A DNA stretch of 8,706 nucleotides from Armatimonadota bacterium (lineage in GTDB: Bacteria > Armatimonadota > UBA5829): assembly GCA_023474015.1 (NCBI GenBank), contig JAMCYN010000102.1:1-8706 (forward strand). Direction: 5' to 3'. The notes below the pieces were generated by a model. It was not told the DNA's origin, did no database searches, and saw only the letters and a program-made list of their open reading frames with translations. Positions 6,562 through 8,706 of this stretch are shown piece after piece. A program made the position numbers and the translations under genes. Position 1 is the first letter of the stretch; each line of letters opens with the position of its first letter.

Positions 6562-7112
6562 GCCATCCCAACCTGCTTGATAGCTCAGATGTGGCGCTGA
6601 TCGTGCTCGATATTCAGGACGGGTTTCTGAAGGCCATCCACGAACGCGAACGCGTCGTGAACAACTCCATCAAGCTCATCGAGGCCGCTAAGATATTCTC
6701 CGTTCCGATAATGGTCACCCTCCAGAACGCCGAGAGGTTGGGCGACTGCAACGAGGAGATCGCAAGGGCACTCCCGCACAACGCGCGACTTAATAAGATG
6801 TCTTTCAGTTGCCTGGGCGGGGCGGGCTTCTCCGAGACGCTGGAAGAAACCATGCGCCGTCAAGTGCTCATTTGCGGGATAGAAACGCATATCTGCGTGA
6901 ACCAGACCGCGCACGATCTGCTGGCGCGCGGGTTTTCTGTCCACATTGCCAGGGACGCGGTGTCCTCTCGTACTCCCGAGAACTGGGTCACCGGCATCGA
7001 GAAGATGCGCGACTCCGGCTGCGTCATCACTTCTACCGAGATGGCGATTTTTGAGCTTACCCAGGACGCCTCGCACCCAGAGTTCAAGAAGGTGCTGCCG
7101 CTCGTGAAATAG
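6558..7112 (+). CDS. Isochorismatase/nicotinamidase-family cysteine hydrolase
   Basis: The 184-residue protein has the family's Asp-Lys-Cys triad: D18 in VLDIQDGF, K80 in NKMSFSC, and C113 in CGIETHICVNQTAHDL. The Rossmann-like alternation and the length match stand-alone isochorismatase-like hydrolases of the YcaC-related group. These cleave amides or related bonds, but individual substrates cannot be read from sequence. Residues expected for the metal site of true nicotinamidases (D-x-H after the Asp) are not evident, so nicotinamidase itself is unlikely. The ATG at 6558 overlaps the greA stop (ATGA), implying translational coupling; an upstream in-frame start at 6462 would lie deep inside greA and is rejected. 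A 13-bp hairpin follows 5 bases after the stop. A functional link with GreA is not obvious. Confidence 0.9.
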   Translation: MSHPNLLDSSDVALIVLDIQDGFLKAIHERERVVNNSIKLIEAAKIFSVPIMVTLQNAERLGDCNEEIARALPHNARLNKMSFSCLGGAGFSETLEETMRRQVLICGIETHICVNQTAHDLLARGFSVHIARDAVSSRTPENWVTGIEKMRDSGCVITSTEMAIFELTQDASHPEFKKVLPLVK

Positions 7113-7117
7113 AATTA

Positions 7118-7150
7118 AAGCAGGTGGTATGGTCAGGATACCACCTGCTT
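7118..7150 (+). terminator. 13-bp hairpin ending the greA operon
   Basis: Arms AAGCAGGTGGTAT (7118-7130) and ATACCACCTGCTT (7138-7150) are perfectly complementary with a 7-base loop. The hairpin begins 5 bases after the hydrolase stop codon. Only two Ts follow directly on the + strand, while on the - strand the flank is AT-rich, so it may act in both directions. A second, bulged hairpin (7162-7167/7174-7177 with 7183-7192) follows. Confidence 0.75.
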
Positions 7151-7267
7151 GGGGCAATAGAGGACGGTTATCTTGCCAGGTCGGCACCGTCCCGTAGGCG
7201 TTAACCAGTTTACCCGCCGACCATACGCATCAAACGCTCACTCGGTTGTTTTTTGCCCGCCTGATTG

Positions 7268-7337
7268 CTGTCATGCTGAACTCGTTTCAGCATCTCCTTC
7301 GCAGGCGGCAGATCCTGAATCAAGTTCAGGATGACAG
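7268..7337. repeat. REP-like palindromic repeat
   Basis: Two 28-base halves (7268-7295 and 7310-7337) are inverted copies matching at 24 of 28 positions. Each half also folds on itself: ATGCTGAA/TTCAGCAT on the left and ATCCTGAA/TTCAGGAT on the right. Translated, the element gives VILNLIQDL and LKRVQHD, peptides I recognise from spurious ORFs over a palindromic repeat scattered through many bacterial genomes. It starts 2 bases after the stop of the YHS-like gene and may stabilise or end that transcript. Confidence 0.8.
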
Positions 7338-7339
7338 TA

Positions 7340-7483
7340 TCAGTCCTCGTCCTCCGGTCTCTCCTTGACCAGTTCGGGATAGTCTTCGGGGTGGTACTCA
7401 TACTCCTCCATGCATTCCTCGCTGCAGAAATACTTGGTGTCATGTTCGGCTTCGCCTTGGAAGGGCGTGTTTGCTCTAGGCAT
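7340..7483 (-). CDS. YHS/TRASH-like mini-protein, 47 aa
   Basis: The 47-residue ORF starts at ATG 7481-7483 with GGAGG 8 bases upstream, which argues for this start over a longer open frame reaching 7741. Residues 18-35 (YFCSEECMEEYEYHPEDY) match the core of YHS-type domains: aromatic, Phe, C-x3-C, an aromatic helix, then P-x-x-Y. YHS domains usually begin with a Cys-containing DPVCGM-type motif. Here the N-terminus (PRANTPFQGEAEH) has no Cys, leaving only C20 and C24. The acidic end EDED is unusual too. Such proteins are often thought to bind metals, but with two Cys a soft-metal or partner-bound site is only a possibility. A palindrome lies 28-39 bases upstream. The REP-like element follows the stop. 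Confidence 0.65.
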   Translation of the reverse strand: MPRANTPFQGEAEHDTKYFCSEECMEEYEYHPEDYPELVKERPEDED

Positions 7484-7510
7484 GTCTCTCGCCTCCGTTC
7501 GAATGGGTGG

Positions 7511-7522
7511 GATGATATCATC
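7511..7522. promoter_or_regulatory. 12-bp perfect palindrome upstream of YHS-like gene
   Basis: GATGATATCATC is perfectly symmetric and ends 28 bases before the YHS-like ATG on the minus strand. The flanking GGGT and ACCC extend the symmetry loosely. It overlaps the only -10-like sequence I see (TGATAT on the minus strand), so an operator role is possible. Confidence 0.3.
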
Positions 7523-7572
7523 ATACCCTGAAGCGGGTGCAATGCACACTGAAGAGATTACCGAAGTCGTTA

Positions 7573-7594
7573 TTCGGGAAAACCTTTTCCCGAA
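7573..7594. repeat. 10-bp perfect inverted repeat
   Basis: TTCGGGAAAA and TTTTCCCGAA are separated by two bases. With a 2-base bulge the symmetry extends to CGT/ACG. It is located between the YHS-like gene and the right-hand part of the gene-free stretch. It may be a terminator remnant or part of a dispersed repeat. Confidence 0.45.
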
Positions 7595-7766
7595 ACGAAC
7601 TCGACACATCTCCGAAGAAACAAAGGCTCGGCGGGAGCCTCGCCCTTCCCCAGTCTCCGCAGGGAGACTTAGCGTAGTTGTAGCCGTGAATTCATTCGCC
7701 AGGTCGCCCATCGCCACGCTCAAATTCACCATCATTAACAACTAGTGAACAACATTTAACCAAAAT

Positions 7767-7867
7767 AACCCGAAAATGCGTCTGGCAAAACGGCCTACTT
7801 GTCGTCTTATAATTATGGAAGGAGAATTTCCATGAGACTCATTTCGGGCTTTCGGCTTTTTCGGGTT
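7767..7867. repeat. Inverted repeat enclosing TATAAT and a small ORF start
   Basis: AACCCGAAAA (7767-7776) is perfectly complementary to TTTTCGGGTT (7858-7867). Inside are TATAAT (7808-7813), a hairpin ATGGAA/TTCCAT around an SD-like AAGGAG, and ATGAG-a-CTCAT. It could be a folded RNA or a small non-autonomous repeat unit. No known RNA family is recognised. Confidence 0.35.
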
Positions 7868-7972
7868 TTCGTGATTAAATCCCTTCCCGTCAGCCTGAAA
7901 CAAGTTAAACGCATAAAACGAACTCCTTTCCACGCTCAAGCCAAGCGTGAGTTCGTTCCTTCAACATGTTGA
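7832..7972 (+). CDS. Possible small basic ORF, 46 aa
   Basis: ATG at 7832 is preceded by AAGGAG with 7-base spacing and, further up, by a perfect TATAAT; the frame ends at TGA 7970-7972. The peptide begins MRLISGFRLFRVFVIKSLPV and continues very basic (KQVKRIKR). It matches no family I know. Against it: the start is buried in an inverted repeat, the TATAAT would put the transcript start almost on the SD, the last third of the frame runs through a hairpin, and the stop lies in a palindrome. It may be a leader peptide, a small membrane-active peptide, or chance. Confidence 0.25.
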   Translation: MRLISGFRLFRVFVIKSLPVSLKQVKRIKRTPFHAQAKREFVPSTC

Positions 7973-7995
7973 ATTCCAGCGTGTAAAAAGCTGGA
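7917..7995. terminator. Hairpin cluster after the right-hand membrane protein gene
   Basis: Three symmetric elements follow one another: AACGAACT+CACGCT (7917-7924, 7931-7936) with AGCGTG+AGTTCGTT (7944-7957), carrying a 6-base bulge in the left arm; the perfect 14-bp palindrome TTCAACATGTTGAA (7960-7973); and TCCAGC/GCTGGA (7975-7980, 7990-7995). The last abuts the TAA of the minus-strand gene at 7996, so the cluster probably ends that transcript. Confidence 0.45.
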
Positions 7996-8706
7996 TTATC
8001 TAATCTGTGGGTTCCACCACTGGCGGGTGAAGGCTTTGTCGATTGCGTCGGATGATGGGGCCGCGCCGAGGGCATCGAGAGTCACACGGGCTACGTCTCC
8101 AACGAACGCGATCTGCGGCGACGCGCCGTCAACTCCGGGGACGAGACAACGGGCCGTCACGAACTTGATCTCGCCGTTGGAGGCAAACGCGGCCTTGGCG
8201 ACCGCCGCCGCTGAGGCGAGAATGCCGCCGCGCGTGGTCGAGCCCCCTGCCGGAACCGAGAATGTCACTATCACAACTCCCTGGCGGGGATCCGCGATGA
8301 CGTCGTCGGTTTTGACGCCGCCTTCCTGTACGCTCTGGAGTTCCTTGTTGACTTTTGCCTCGCCGGCGGTCCGCAGGGAAGGAGTAGAGGTCAGCCCAGT
8401 CGAGCCGTCCAATGGCACTGGTTTCGAGGGATGTGTTTGTGTGGGGACATCAGGCCCTGAGAGGAACTCGGAGCCGGTGTTGTCCGCGGCCGAATGAGGA
8501 ACCGTAAGTCCGGTCGATGGCGAGAGACTTTCGGGAGCTTCGGTATGCGGCCGCCTCGGGATTACGAGCACCGCCAGCACCACAATGAGCACGAACACCC
8601 CGGCCATTACTACCGTCCATGTCTTGGCCCGACTTTGGAACACTCCGAACGAGTCCGTGCCGGCTCGTGCGCCCACGGCGGCGGCGCGCTGCCTCACTTG
8701 CTCGCG
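7996..8706 (-). CDS. Membrane-anchored protein of unknown function, partial
   Basis: The frame is open from the right edge to TAA at 7996-7998. The GTG at 8695-8697 lacks a visible SD within the window and the frame continues upstream (CGC GAG CAA), so the N-terminus is probably missing. Counting from that GTG: a basic Ala-rich helix (1-26), one transmembrane helix at about 27-47, a low-complexity Pro/Ser/Thr linker (48-115), and a compact C-terminal domain (115-230). That domain includes VVIVTFSVPAGGSTTRGGIL, an Ala-rich helix, one Cys (TARCLVPG), and the ending AFTRQWWNPQIR. The layout fits an extracytoplasmic domain tethered by a flexible stalk. I do not recognise the family; the WWNP ending looks like a conserved signature. 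A kinase or zinc-ribbon region could lie beyond the edge. Confidence 0.75.
   Translation of the reverse strand, partial: REQVRQRAAAVGARAGTDSFGVFQSRAKTWTVVMAGVFVLIVVLAVLVIPRRPHTEAPESLSPSTGLTVPHSAADNTGSEFLSGPDVPTQTHPSKPVPLDGSTGLTSTPSLRTAGEAKVNKELQSVQEGGVKTDDVIADPRQGVVIVTFSVPAGGSTTRGGILASAAAVAKAAFASNGEIKFVTARCLVPGVDGASPQIAFVGDVARVTLDALGAAPSSDAIDKAFTRQWWNPQIR

Larger units (their letters stand above)
7484..7995. other. Palindrome-rich intergenic stretch
   Basis: These 512 bp have no gene I can firmly support. They hold many short inverted repeats: GATGATATCATC (7511-7522), GTGCA-a-TGCAC (7537-7547), TTCGGGAAAA-cc-TTTTCCCGAA (7573-7594), AGGCTC/GAGCCT (7624-7640), AGTCTCC/GGAGACT (7652-7669), AACCCGAAAA (7767-7776) with TTTTCGGGTT (7858-7867), and a hairpin cluster at 7917-7995. 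A perfect TATAAT is at 7808-7813. Longer frames on either strand here lack family-like sequence. Confidence 0.6.

Noticed and set aside
7210..7542. 110-residue minus-strand frame after the YHS-like gene
   Set aside because: Much of it is the translation of the REP-like element (VILNLIQDL, LKRVQHD) and it overlaps the better-supported YHS-like frame.
7410..7745. 111-residue plus-strand frame
   Set aside because: It is antisense to the YHS-like gene and then crosses several palindromes; no recognisable protein features.
7777..7857. Resemblance to a cyclic-di-GMP-I riboswitch (GGCAAAACGGCCTAC)
   Set aside because: Only a short string is similar; the order of conserved blocks and the tetraloop receptor are not found.

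Overview
The window looks like a chromosomal segment of an anaerobic, electron-transferring bacterium with moderately high GC. The reasons are a long multiheme cytochrome c operon, frequent GTG starts with good Shine-Dalgarno (SD) sequences, a standard greA, and a dispersed palindromic repeat. The lineage cannot be fixed from the sequence alone. A deep-branching uncultured Actinomycetota or a similar sediment/subsurface group is only a guess from gene style.

Layout. (1) Bases 2-892 (+): the 3' end of an extracellular-type protein resembling DUF7482 proteins, followed by a strong hairpin. (2) Bases 977-5816 (-): a compact four-gene operon. In transcription order it encodes a 50-residue single-span membrane peptide, a HybA/HmcB-like protein with four [4Fe-4S] clusters and a C-terminal membrane helix, a HybB/NrfD-family quinone-linked membrane protein fused to two triheme c7-type modules, and a 632-residue membrane-anchored cytochrome with 28 CxxCH motifs. 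(3) Bases 5817-6084: an intergenic region between divergent genes that holds TGTGA-type palindromes and a structured greA leader. (4) Bases 6085-7112 (+): greA and an isochorismatase-family hydrolase, translationally coupled by an ATGA overlap and followed by a 13-bp hairpin. (5) Bases 7113-7995: a gene-poor, palindrome-rich stretch with a REP-like element (7268-7337), a 47-residue YHS-like mini-protein (-), and a possible 46-residue ORF (+). (6) Bases 7996-8706 (-): a membrane-anchored protein of unknown function, running off the right edge.

How the genes work together. The operon reads as one machine. The membrane HybB/NrfD subunit would exchange electrons with quinone, the iron-sulfur protein would supply or accept them on one face, and the fused six-heme domain would hand them to the 28-heme cytochrome outside the cell membrane. 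The operon encodes 34 heme sites and four iron-sulfur clusters. No catalytic subunit (hydrogenase, molybdopterin enzyme, nitrite reductase) is visible. It therefore resembles a stand-alone conduit of the Hmc/Cbc kind rather than a terminal enzyme. The most distinctive element is the array of eleven diheme pairs separated by near-identical H-x3-W-x3-H linkers in the large cytochrome.
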